Source: Welwitschia mirabilis (lineage: Eukaryota > Gnetophyta > Gnetopsida > Welwitschiales). From it: a stretch of DNA of 35,864 nt. Below the pieces are notes generated by a model. It ran no database searches. It was not told where the DNA came from and saw only the letters and a program-made list of their open reading frames with translations. Location: the NCBI GenBank assembly GCA_051453625.1, contig JBOZIK010000001.1, forward strand, positions 273,624,449 through 273,660,312, read 5' to 3'. This document shows, one piece after another, positions 21,316 through 31,275 of the stretch; the stretch's first letter is position 1; each line of letters opens with the position of its first letter. The translations under genes and the position numbers were made by a program.

Positions 21316-21725
21316 TTAAGCTAAGGAGATAGCTTGTCTTTTCCTTTTGTTTTTTTGTAAAGGCTTATTTAAAGTTGAAGGAAGATTATATGCTTTTAAG
21401 ATTTCCATATCATCCTCTTTGTCACCTTCATCATTATTTTTGAAAGTTGAAGTTTCATGGATAGGTGGTGTTGTATCAATTATTTTATAGTCTCTTTTCA
21501 CCTTATTTGGATTTGAAAAACTTTGAGTTTTAAGAGATCCTTATGGTCTTTAGAGGGATAACATTATTTGTTGGAATACATTAACTAAAGTTTCAATGTC
21601 TGTGTTAGTTTTTCTTAAATCTTCTATAACTAGTTCATTCTGATTTTGATTTTGAGAATTTGAAGAGTCGAGTTGGAAGTTATCTGGTTGGAAGTTTAAA
21701 TTATTTGATCTATTCTAAAAATATT
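21316..21725 (-). pseudogene. C-terminal gag / linker remnant, first copy
   Basis: On the minus strand, upstream of the protease and running into the N gap. An open piece at 21501-21316 is acidic then basic (NNDEGDKEDDMEI, then NLPSTLNKPLQKNKRKRQ), which fits the linker between the gag zinc knuckle and protease of Athila-like elements. It aligns at DNA level with 25010-25415 of the second copy. Stops interrupt it on both sides. Confidence 0.5.
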
Positions 21726-21825
21726 NNNNNNNNNNNNNNNNNNNNNNNNNNNNNNNNNNNNNNNNNNNNNNNNNNNNNNNNNNNNNNNNNNNNNNNNNNN
21801 NNNNNNNNNNNNNNNNNNNNNNNNN
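21726..21825. other. 100-N gap between the two internal copies
   Basis: Left of it is mid-gag sequence; right of it is palindrome 6 from the tail of the element. About 3.9 kb of expected element sequence (rest of tail, LTR, leader, 5' gag) would lie between these points in an intact tandem pair, so the true gap may be far longer than 100 bp. Confidence 0.9.
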
Positions 21826-21857
21826 CACCTGGTCATCTAGATGACAGGGTCATGCAA
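21826..21857. repeat. Four-arm palindrome, copy 6 (cut by gap)
   Basis: Core GTCATCTAGATGAC is a perfect palindrome. The left outer arm is lost in the N run, and the right outer arm has decayed. It is in the same place as copy 4. Confidence 0.65.
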
Positions 21858-24384
21858 AAGATCAGAAAAATTGGAATTATTTGCAAAATAAGTTAAGATC
21901 AGATAGTATCAAGTAGGTTTTAGAAAGGTATGAAAGACTTAAAAAGATGGGAAATAACTAATAATCATAATAAATTAAGGCATGAAAAAGGATGTAAATG
22001 CATAAAGTTAAGGAAGGTAAATATGTCATGATCTCACAATTATTCAGAGATATTACTAAATGTGTTAACAGTTAAAAAGAAAACAAAAGAACTAAACTCG
22101 AAAAAACTCTAAAAGAATAGGTGGAAAAAACTAACATCATGAATTAAAGAAATTTATTTTCCAAAAAGAAAATTAACTTATATTAAAGAAAAACTACAAA
22201 TGAAAATAAAAATTAATTAAAAAACTACTAAATGATCAAGTCCTAAGTGTTTGTGATGAAAAAGTGTAGAAGTGACTTTGAAATACTAAAAAAAAACAAC
22301 TAAGAAAAAGAAAATAAAAATGTAAAACTTAGAAACATGAATAAGATTGTGTACCTACCCTAAATTTAATCCCTATAAAGCCTTATGAATAAAAACGTAA
22401 AATCACTTGCTTAATTATGCATAAGATAATGTAAAAAACTTATAAAGTATCAGTTAAATAGGTAGTGATTATAATGATTCTAGGTAATGAATGTTTTCAA
22501 ATAATGAATGAAAAGAACAAAATTTGCTTAGTAATGAACTCACTTGCTAACACCCTAAAACACATCTGAATCCTTAGAAGTAAAATGACCTTGTGGGAAT
22601 ACTATAAGCTTAATAAATCTAAGAAAGAGCAATGCCTCTTATGATACTAGGAATACCACTAATTCATAGCCTTAAAGTATTTTATTTTAGTCCATAACGA
22701 GGAAAGTGTAATGACAGTCAGAGAAGTAGAGAATTGTGAAGCATGGCCAACTAGTCTCTTAGTGGATTTCCCATAGCTACTAAGATTGCCAAAGCTTTCT
22801 TTTAGGAAAATTTTACCCTAGTGTGGTAGGATAGAATGGTGACCATGTATTTAGCATAAAATTAATAGATCAAATTCATTATTATTTTTTTAATTTTTCT
22901 TTTCTTTTAAATATACTTCTTCAAAATAAATCCCATATGACCACAATCATAAAAACAAATCTAAAGAAATAAGATAAAAATAAGAAAACAATATTCTTAA
23001 ATAACCAAATAATATATATTCAAGTAAAAATTACTAATTATGGTAACCTTGTAAATTAAAGAATAATTCAAGTTAAATATATTAAAGTGATAGTATGATG
23101 TGAACTGAAATAATAAGCTAAGAATAAATTCAGACAATGGTAGGAGAACTTTCAAAACAATTGCTTCTATCATGTTTAAGGTATTTTGATAATTCATGGA
23201 TTTGTAAACTTTGTTAATTTTTTAAATTTCTCTAGTGTTTAAATCCAAAATCTCAATTGAGCCACTAAAATTTACTTTCTCTAAAAGATAACAACCTAAT
23301 CATCTAGATATTAATTTATTAAAAATAAAACTAAAGATAAGAACATAACAACATAAAATCAATAGGAAATACCAAAGAAAACTTAAAAACAAATTCTGTT
23401 AAAATTCTAAATTCCATTTAATAATTTATTTACATGCAAGAAAAGAAAAAAAAGTAGAATTTATTCAAGTCCTAGGGTATTGTTATTTCTTAAAATAATA
23501 AGAATAAACTAAATAGAGACTAATTGATAAAACATGAAAGACAAATATGCATGATAAGGTAATTTTTTTGGCTCAATAAAATTTATTTACAATATGAGAG
23601 ATAAAAGAGTGTAGATAATTCATAAAAGAATAATATCTTATTAAATGCATAAAGAATTAGATATATATATTTCATCTAAAGATTAATATTGTGGATGAAA
23701 AAAATTAATGGTTCTATTAAGAATTCTAAGGTTTAAAGAATGCTTCTTAAGATAAATGGTTGAGATAGGTTTAGTATACTTAAGAAGTTTCCTAAGTCTC
23801 AGCTTAAGTATAGATTATTAAGAAAATAAGATTTTCTACAATTTGGAAGTCTAAGATATCCCAAGTCATACTTTTGAAAATATTTATCATTAGAAGCTAA
23901 CATGGATTTGGTATAAAAGAAAAAGATGTTTCTTTAAATATTTTTAAAAGGATGGAATGAAGAAATATGGGAAGATTTTCTAAATTGAATTGTTGTGTTG
24001 GATATATAGGTCTATTTTTCATTATGTTCATTTGATATTTTATGGGTTTTTCATTATTTCTCCTTTTCTCATTATGGTTTTCGATCTTTTTTCATTGTTC
24101 TTATTTTTCTTTTGTTGAATTAAAATTTTTTAACTATTGTCCTTTATTAGCATCTAGACAACAGTGGTGGACTATCAGGCTTATATTAAAATTTCTTAAT
24201 TAAGTTTACATGTCAGACTTTTTTCATATTAACAAATTTTACTTCTTCTTCCTCGTGATCAAAACTATTTATTTCTATTGAATTATTGTATAAAGTTAAA
24301 TCTTATAATATTCTTAATCTCATTTCAACAAGTGATCTTTAATGAATAAAGTTGATTTAGCTCTTTTTTTTGAAGTTTTCCTTA
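21858..24384 (-). mobile_element. Noncoding tail of the element, second internal copy
   Basis: Aligns with 17605-20679. Again no polymerase or integrase motif on the minus strand. Palindrome 7 lies at 24139. The frame at 22997-23197 falls in this noncoding part and is not supported. Confidence 0.65.
24139..24175. repeat. Four-arm palindrome, copy 7 (decayed)
   Basis: Arms GTCCTT, GCATC, (TA), GACAAC, GACTAT: the order is kept but several bases have changed. Same position as copy 5, after the protease. Confidence 0.55.
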
Positions 24385-24755
24385 TCACCCATATCTTTTT
24401 GAGTAGCATTAAAACTTTAATAGTGTATATCTTCTTATCAATGTGATATTCTATTAATCTAGTTTGTTTTTCTATAATGTAGTGGATAGTTATACAAAAG
24501 GATCTTTCTTAAATTAGTGAGTAAATTCCATCATGTTATGCTTCAATTACAACCACATATATTGGAGAGTAGGCTTCTTCTATTTAGATACCTACGTTTT
24601 TAATGATTCCCATAGGTTTTCTAGTTGAAGTATTGACCAATTATAATGTGATTTTAATATGTTCAATCCTTTTTTGTAATACAACTCTTTTAGAAACATG
24701 AAGAGGAATGAATTTTACACTTGGTCCTAAGTCAATTAAAGCTTTTTGAATTTTT
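24385..24755 (-). pseudogene. Retroviral-type aspartic protease, second copy
   Basis: Minus strand, better preserved than the first copy at the active site: LIDLGPS keeps the catalytic Asp (family L-x-D-L-G-A-S, here Ala changed to Pro). Then LVNTSTRKPMGIIKNVGI and YSPIYVVVIEA match the flap and following strand regions. It has in-frame stops (mostly TAA where the family has Gln) and a frameshift near FNAT. In retrotransposons this enzyme cuts the gag polyprotein. An unrelated plus-strand frame (24823-25212) covers the neighbouring gag-protease linker and is a shadow. Confidence 0.75.
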
Positions 24756-25529
24756 TTAATTCTCTTCTAAAGCAATACTTACTATTACTACTGTAGAATC
24801 TTAAAATTTAGGTTCTTTTTGTATGACTAAGTTGGATATAGATTTTGCAAGGAAGATTCTACTAGGGATAGTAAATTTTTGTTTTCTTCTAAGTAGATCT
24901 TTCAAAATCTTAGCATACTTAGGATTTTATTGCAAGAGTTTTAAAAAGGATAAGTTGTTATTATTATATTACATTAAGTGCTCATCAAAAATAGGATTTA
25001 TCTTTGATTTAGGTATAGCTTGTCTTTTCTTTTTGTTCTTTTATGAAGTCTTATCTAAAGTTGAAGGGAAAGTATATGTTTTTAATATTTCTATATCATG
25101 CTCTTCTATATCTTTCTCATCATTTTTAAAAGTTGGAGTCTCAAGGAGAGGTGCTATCATATTACATATTTTGCAATCTCTTCTTATTTCATTTGGATTT
25201 AGAAAGGGTTAAGTTGCAAAAGATCCTTGTGATCTTTAATTGGCTAATATTGTTTGTTAAAGTAGATTAATGAAATTTTCAAAGTTTGTGTTAGTTTTCC
25301 TCAACTCTTTGATTAGATCATCTTAATTTTGATTTTAAAAATTTGAAGACCTTGGTTGAAAGTTATTTGGTTGGAATTTTAAATTATTTGATCTATTACC
25401 AAAAGGTTTTCAACTACTTTATCCATTTATTTCTTATTAATATTAAATTTGGTTTTGAAAATTTGGAGGCATTTGGTTACATGCACATACTTCTACAAGT
25501 ATTTTCTCTTTACATATAGGTAACAAGAA

Positions 25530-26451
25530 ACATTATTTTATTACATGAAATTTATTTTTGTATATATCACATGTTGATGTTATGTTTTTCTCATTTGTTT
25601 ATTTTGGAGTTATAACCATTTAAGTGTATTTTTTCAAATAAGTAGTAAAATCATTAATCACATTTGTTGAATTATTTTGTTCTTCATATTTATCATGTTC
25701 TTCTTATTTTAACTCTTTTATCATTTGACCTATAGTTATATTTTTTTAAAAGTTTATTTAGGCCAAGTTTGACTAATTTCAATAAGATCTTCCAACAATG
25801 TTCATGCATTTTATAAATCTAAATTCATCAAGTTTCCATCACATGAAAAATCTATAAGTTGTTTAGTTTCTCTATTTAATCCACTATAAAAATAATCTAT
25901 TAATTGTTCTTTAGGGAATTCATTAATATGATTAGAATGTATAGCTATAATAAATTGTTCATATTTTATGGAATAATCTTCATTAGGTTGTTGTTGAAAG
26001 TTTGTAACTTCTTTTTTTATTTTTTTTATTGTACTCTCACTTATGAATCTTTTGATAAAGGCACCTTATATTTAACTCTAGTTTTTAAGACTTTTATGAG
26101 GTATAGTTTTAAGCCAAAGTATCACTATATCTCTATGTGTGATAGGAAAGATAATCATGTAGGTTTTATCACTAATTTATTTTTTTTCATTTCCTGAAGT
26201 AGGCACTAATTGTTGTATGTTGGTGAGATATTGAAAAGGATCTTCATTAGGTTCTCCTTAAAAGTTTGCTAAGAATTTAAGTTTTTTAGCTCTACATCAT
26301 CACCAGGAGGAAAGTCAAAAGGGTTTTGGATTTCATGTTTTCTATGGGCTATTAAATCTTTAAGTTTAACATTTACATTAGAGGTATTTACATTAGGAGT
26401 TCTCATCATGATTAGGGTATTAGATGAAACTACTTGTTTATGATTTTGCAT
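25530..26451 (-). pseudogene. Gag polyprotein remnant with zinc knuckle
   Basis: Minus strand, starting at the ATG at 26451 (MQNHKQVVSSNT). NPFDFPPGDD is followed, after a frameshift, by EPNEDPFQYLTNIQ. Then come NFQQQPNEDYSIKYEQF (near 25980) and LIDYFYSGLNRETKQLIDF (near 25880), close matches to the plant retrotransposon gag domain (Pfam Retrotrans_gag). At 25530-25571 a zinc knuckle has C-x2-C-x4-H-x4-C spacing, but the second Cys is Tyr and one codon is TAA. Gag forms the virus-like particle that packages element RNA. Several stops and shifts show it is dead. The plus-strand frame at 25904-26197 is its shadow. Confidence 0.8.
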
Positions 26452-26707
26452 TGTATAAAAAAAATTGATTCACTTTTACACTATTGATTTCTTTTGAAAA
26501 ATCAAATTCTAAGGTAATGAAAGTTAAATATTTTTTGGTTCAATTCTTGGAATTCTTTACATACTTGGGATGTGCGTACCTAAGTTAAGTTCATAGTTGA
26601 CTAGACCTTCTCTAATATTTTCGATAATTAGGCTTTGCTCCCTCTAGTACTTTGTCTTTTTACTCAAGTGTACCATATCCTTGTATGCTTAATGATGTTT
26701 CTGTAAT

Positions 26708-26745
26708 GTCATTTCTATCATCATCTAGGTGATTACCTGGATGAC
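26708..26745. repeat. 38-bp four-arm palindrome, copy 8 (leader)
   Basis: Arms GTCATT, ATCATC, (TA), GGTGAT, GATGAC in the exact 6-6-6-2-6-6-6 layout. Confidence 0.75.
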
Positions 26746-26819
26746 TACTACATAAAAAATAGAAAACAAAAAATCAAAAATAGAGAAAAATAGAAATAGA
26801 ACCAAAATCAAAGCTGATA

Positions 26820-26858
26820 GTCATTCACTTGTATTATCTGGATGACAGAGAAGATGAT
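26820..26858. repeat. Four-arm palindrome, copy 9 (39 bp, leader)
   Basis: Arms GTCATT, ATTATC, (TG), GATGAC, GATGAT; one extra base in the left spacer. It starts 112 bp after copy 8, close to the 110 bp spacing of the LTR pair. Confidence 0.7.
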
Positions 26859-26894
26859 AGTAATTTATTTTGTAATGGAAAATCATATTCCTAG

Positions 26895-26936
26895 GTTATC
26901 GTCTACCTATGCCATCAAAACTACATACAAGATGAC
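26895..26936. repeat. Four-arm palindrome, copy 10 (degenerate, leader)
   Basis: GTTATC at the left, GCCATC inside and GATGAC at the right are recognisable, followed by AAAC as in copies 3 and 4 (GATGACAAG). The inner right arm is lost. Confidence 0.4.
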
Positions 26937-27977
26937 AAACTCGAAAACATGAAATGAAAAAATAAAAAATGTGAAAAGACATAAAAAGAAAAACCATAGT
27001 ATTTATAGTAAAAATATAATGCTATCACAAAGAAACACCTAAATTAAAATTCAAAGCACTTATCTGGGTAACAATAATCCTCAAATGTCTTATGGCCTTT
27101 TCCAAAAATAGTAGCAATATGTTGTAATGCATAATTATGTAATCATTTATGTCCTTTATTAAATATTATTAATCTTAAATATATGCACAAACACAACACA
27201 GTAATATAGATAAGAATCAATTCAAATGTTGTAATTTATCAAAGGCACTAGGCTTAAAACTAGAGAATTGATTTAAGAGATGTATTTTTAATGTTCTTCT
27301 TTTATGGTTCTAAATGAAAATGAAAGAAAATAAATACACTAATGCAATGCAAATGCAAACTACTCAAAATGCAATATCGGTTTACCTACCAAATCTCTAT
27401 CACTAAGATCAATCCTGTATAACCTAGATCAATCAAGGAAACTGTCACTAACCCTAACCAAACTAGGCTATTAAGTAAATTAAATAGAATATGAAAAACA
27501 TGCAATGATTAATCTAGGAAATATAAAATATAATGCAAGTTCCTAAGCTAACATTTTAAACCTTGACAAAGGTTGCCCTTAATGACCTATATCATAAATG
27601 AAGATAGCACGAAATCATAAGTAACATAAATCATAAGGGACATGCACATGAATAAAACTAAAAAAATATTTTAATTAAAAGTTGAACCAACATCCTGTTA
27701 CAGAGTAGCAGCACCTCAATGAAGGAGACATAGCCCAACACCAAGAAAACCCCTCTTTATAACTAACAGATGGATCTCTGGCCCTTCAATCACCTGTCAT
27801 GAGAATTTTCAATGCAATGAAAATGATTAGAGTTGAGGGTAAAGGTGGTATTATTTACAACTACAAATTCAAAAATAGCAAATCTAACAAATGCAACCAA
27901 AACCCTAATGACACATGAAAAGTATAAGACACATTACACAAGTTTAGTAAACTTTGATACATTAACTAAAATTAGGC

Positions 27978-28015
27978 ATCATTCTTTTGGTCATCTCAAT
28001 GATAGTGAGGATGAT
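27978..28015. repeat. 38-bp four-arm palindrome, copy 11 (LTR site a)
   Basis: Arms ATCATT, GTCATC, (TC), AATGAT, GATGAT; exact 38-bp layout, same site as copy 1. Slightly longer outer pairing (GGCATCAT with ATGATGCC) is also present here. Confidence 0.7.
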
Positions 28016-28087
28016 GCCACATCAAGAGAGCTCTATATTTAGCCTTAGTATTAGTCTAGTCAGCATCCTAGTCAACATGAAAGTGGT

Positions 28088-28125
28088 GTCGTCCATGTAG
28101 TTGTCCAGATAATGTAAGGGACAAC
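28088..28125. repeat. 38-bp four-arm palindrome, copy 12 (LTR site b)
   Basis: Arms GTCGTC, GTTGTC, (CA), GATAAT, GACAAC; exact 38-bp layout, same site as copy 2. The outer arms here changed from GTCATC/GATGAT to GTCGTC/GACAAC, keeping pairing if G-T pairs are allowed. Confidence 0.75.
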
Positions 28126-28287
28126 ATACTTCTTCAAGCTCTTCAATCAAGCGAATTCAACCTTGTATACCATTAATTCCTTCTAAAAATGCAAAGTATT
28201 AGAATTGATCCAAAATGCCTCCAAACGTGCTAGTAAGTATGCATTTTCATGATTTTCTCCTTGACTCTCAGTAATCATCGTTTTTCA

Positions 28288-28297
28288 NNNNNNNNNN
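28288..28297. other. 10-N assembly gap in the 5' LTR
   Basis: The other LTR reads through this point without extra bases (TTTTTCACTTAAACC), so the ten N look like a placeholder rather than missing sequence. Confidence 0.9.
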
Positions 28298-28372
28298 ACT
28301 TAAACCTATCTAAATGTCCTGCAAAACTACTTAAAATGCCCCATTAAAGACATATAATTTAGCATTACAATA

Positions 28373-28377
28373 GAATG
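28373..28377 (+). repeat. Candidate target-site duplication, right
   Basis: GAATG directly after the LTR, matching 15367-15371. Confidence 0.45.
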
Positions 28378-28384
28378 TCGTATT

Positions 28385-28440
28385 GTTAATGCATGATTAC
28401 TAATGCATGAATAATTGCATGCTTATTAATGCATGAATAG
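28385..28440. repeat. Short tandem repeat based on TAATGCATGA
   Basis: Four imperfect units built on (A)TTGCATGC / TAATGCATGA. The ATGCAT core is itself palindromic. Confidence 0.7.
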
Positions 28441-29500
28441 TTATTTTACTAAGGTATTGTGTTCTTGCATCTAATTTACTTAATAATTATGACTACAATT
28501 AGCACATTATTCATTACTTGAGTAATCAAACTATTATAAATAAGTATGTAAGGTAACATTTTAAGTAGCTTAGTTTCATATGACTTGAATTTTTCTTATG
28601 CCTCTAACCTACTAACTTACCTTAATGCACTCATGCTTATCTACTTTAAACTTTTCCTTAAACTCACATACAGGTTATTTTCATGGGTACGTTCTTGTGC
28701 ATATACCTTATTCTCAACATTAAAATTTATTAAGCCTTTTGTAATTTAATATGGTGTAATTATTTATCTTCATTCAAACTCCTTACTTAATAATCTTTTT
28801 TTTAATTTAATTTCATTGTTTGGTAAATTCTCTTTAATTACATACTTAGTGTAATAATGATTAATGTCTATAATACTATATTTAACCTTTTCCACTTCTC
28901 TGACAAATATGCTATCACTTACTTATAGAGTGTTAAAAACATCTTTATAAATAACATAAATTTTAAAACATTTCAAATACAAAATCTTCAAGGTATACTC
29001 ATTCCATTAGGCTCCTATTCCAAACATTCTTGTAAAAATATTTAATTTATTTCATTTTTTTAGGAACATCATCATTTCATCATTTTTGTTTTCTAATTTA
29101 TGCTTTTAGGTGAGATAATATTTATCATTCTTCATATATAATGTTTTACATTTTCAATATTACTTTGAATGTAAAATTCAATATTCCTTTTTTTCTAAAT
29201 AATATGTATGGATTAAAAGAAAGGAAAATTTATTTTAGTATTTATCTTCTTCTTCTTCTCATAACAAAATCTAAACTTTTTTTTTCCTTTCCCTAAGTTA
29301 TCAACATATATGAATTCTATATATAACATAAAATCCATGCTAACAAACATTAAAAAAGAATTTATTCTTTTAAGACTTCATTATTTATACATTTGGAAGA
29401 AGAGATAAATAAAATTTTAAGTATAATTTAAAGATTATTTTTATTTTATATTTTCATCATTTTTTGAATGATTATTAATAGCCTTTGTTATTATTTTAGA
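28441..29500. other. AT-rich stretch, nothing recognised
   Basis: Very low GC. No frame, RNA gene or repeat partner found in the window. It could hold the worn 5' LTR of the neighbouring plus-strand element, but I see no matching 3' LTR. Confidence 0.45.
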
Positions 29501-29501
29501 A

Positions 29502-29514
29502 TAGTATCAAGAGC
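29502..29514 (+). other. Possible primer-binding site of a second retroelement
   Basis: TAGTATCAAGAGC resembles TGGTATCAGAGC, the sequence complementary to the 3' end of initiator-Met tRNA used by many plant retrotransposons, with one substitution and one inserted A. It lies about 1 kb upstream of the gag fragment on the same strand. Confidence 0.4.
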
Positions 29515-30558
29515 ATAGATTTGAAATTGGATTCTTACTATACTAGAATAAATGATATAGATTTTGCCTTCTATAGGATAAAGATAGACAAAAAAAATGA
29601 AAGGCTATTTAGATAGTATTATTTGAATAATTAAAAAATAAAAAGAAAAAAAAAGGTGATAACAAAAATATTTGGCTTTGATTCTATCTTTAGGTTATAT
29701 GAGTGAAAGCACATGTATGAACTTCTATATTTTTTCTTTTTATATTTTTACCATACTTCAACTAGGGTGATAACCTTTATGATGTTATCATATTTTTAGT
29801 ATTAATAGAATAGTATCCATCCAAGGCTAGTTGGATATGATTCTCATGGATATGTAATTATTATTACCATTTTATCCATTTTCTTTTAAAACGCAAATTA
29901 GTTTGAAAAATTCTAGGGACTTCTAAGATTGGTTCGCTAGTTAGTTTTAAAAACTTTCTCCTCCCTTGGGATATTTATAAAAGAAACCCTTAGGATACCA
30001 TGTAAAGAATGACATAGATATATATGGTTATGACATCTATTTAGTTATAAAATTTCCTTCATCTTCTATTAATGAAGGTGTATTTATCATATACACTTTC
30101 ATTCATAGACTTCATTTATTTTTTTAAGTAATTTTATTGGTTCTATAAATTTAAATTTGATATTAGAGAAAGAAAATACTTTTTAAATATTAATAAGGGT
30201 AGAAGAAGAAATGGAAAATAAGCAATAAAATCAAATATAGAATCTCTATAACAAACCTGTATTAATGAGTCACAAAAAAGAAGTAAGGGTTTAAGGATTA
30301 GGAAGTGGAATGAGACAAGAACAAGAAGGAAATAACTTAGAGAACATAAGAATTAAGGAACTAGTTTTAATATAATAAGAATTAATAATAAGAATAAAGA
30401 TTATGAAGAACTATTAGTGATAAAGAGTTTCTCTTATAAAATATAATAGTAATGAGAAAGAGGGATGTTTAATGATACGACATCCATTGAAAAGCATTAA
30501 GGATAAATACTATTTATTTCTACAACTAATGTCATAAGTGAGTAAAAAGATATGTGTA

Positions 30559-30950
30559 GATGTTTCTAGTTTCAGTGGAAAGTTAAATCTAAATGCTTTG
30601 ATTGAGTACATTTAAGAGATGAAAATTTGTTTTGAATTGGAATAGGTACCTAAAAAAAATATTACTTTCATTATAGCAAAGTTAAAAGGCATGACAATAA
30701 TTTGATGAGAACACTTATAATTTAAGAAAAAGAGAAAAATAAATATTTTCACCTATAATAAGATAGTGTCATAGCCTAAGAAAAGTTTTGTTTCTTGTTT
30801 ATTACTAGTATATTCTTTAAAGCAAATAATAGAATTTGAAGTAAGAAGAAAGTACAATGCAACAATATGTAAAGGAGTCTCAGTAATGTTTCATTTAATA
30901 AATCTTCAGATTCATTATAGAGCTATTGAGTTCTATCTAGTAGGAGTTGT
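30559..30950 (+). pseudogene. Gag fragment of a second Ty3/gypsy lineage (dead)
   Basis: The plus-strand frame, with stops, reads VSSFSGKLNLNALIEYI, then ICFELE, VPKKNITFIIAKLKG, and where the family has a Trp-Trp pair two TGA codons stand (TGG to TGA). Later FEVRRKYNATICKGVSVM and IEFYLVGV fit the family's 'YxxL..G.RSV.EY...' and 'Y.GGL' blocks. This pattern (F.G.L....F..W....E..F......P...K......KL.G.A..WW) belongs to the gypsy gag of chromovirus-like elements, distinct from the Athila-like gag on the opposite strand. No protease or polymerase follows before 31260. Confidence 0.5.
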
Positions 30951-31265
30951 CATTAATTAATTTGATATTGATTTAGGAAGCATGCAAGTTTATAATAAGA
31001 TATGAATAAATATTAAAGAGAATAAGTTAATGGAATGATACTTGAAGATAAGAATACATTAAAGAAATTGTGCTAGATGTAGTTCTAATTGTGTTCAAGT
31101 AAGTGATATGATTAGAACTTTCATTAAAAACAAACAAGCGCATTAATCATCTTTTGGAAAATTTGGATAAGGAATCACATGTTAAATATTATAATAACTT
31201 ATAGGATTTCGGGTAAAATGCTTTCATTAAAATTCTCTAGGATATAAGATGTTACAATGTCTACA

Positions 31266-31275
31266 TGTAACACCC
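31266..31275 (+). other. Possible LTR start (TGTAACACCC)
   Basis: TGTAACACCC is a common first decamer of plant gypsy LTRs. Downstream of a plus-strand gag it could begin the 3' LTR of that element. No second copy was found, so this is tentative. Confidence 0.3.

Larger units (their letters stand above)
26452..27119 (-). mobile_element. Leader between 5' LTR and gag
   Basis: About 670 bp, noncoding on the minus strand, with three palindromes (copies 8-10) packed within 230 bp. The primer-binding site should be at its LTR end; the sequence there (minus strand TTGCTACTATTTTTGGAAA) only loosely resembles the TGGCGCCG... type usual in this lineage. Confidence 0.55.
15372..28372 (-). mobile_element. 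Athila/Tat-like Ty3/gypsy LTR retrotransposon, decayed, no polymerase seen
   Basis: Direct repeats of 1.23-1.25 kb bound a 13 kb element. Its coding strand is minus: gag at 26451-25530, protease at 24755-24385. The gag and protease order and motifs match the Athila/Tat branch. After the protease the minus strand is noncoding, with no recognisable reverse transcriptase, RNase H or integrase in either internal copy. The interior is present twice: 17567-21725 resembles 21826-25415, separated by an N gap. All frames carry stops and shifts, and the LTRs differ at many sites, so it is old and inactive. A primer-binding site is not recognisable next to the 5' LTR, and only a short purine run (AAGTAAGAGG) precedes the 3' LTR. 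Confidence 0.8.
27120..28372 (-). repeat. 5' LTR of the 13 kb element
   Basis: Partner of 15372-16604. Contains palindromes 11 and 12 and a 10-N gap. The plus-strand frame 27833-28042 is not supported as a gene. Confidence 0.8.

Noticed and set aside
24823-25212. 129-codon plus-strand frame, the longest gap-free one
   Set aside because: It lies opposite the gag-protease linker of the retrotransposon, is Phe/Leu/Ser-rich as expected of an antisense shadow, and is not kept in the first internal copy.
28385-28440. CRISPR-like short repeats
   Set aside because: The units are adjacent 10-mers without spacers; this is a simple tandem repeat in a plant genome.
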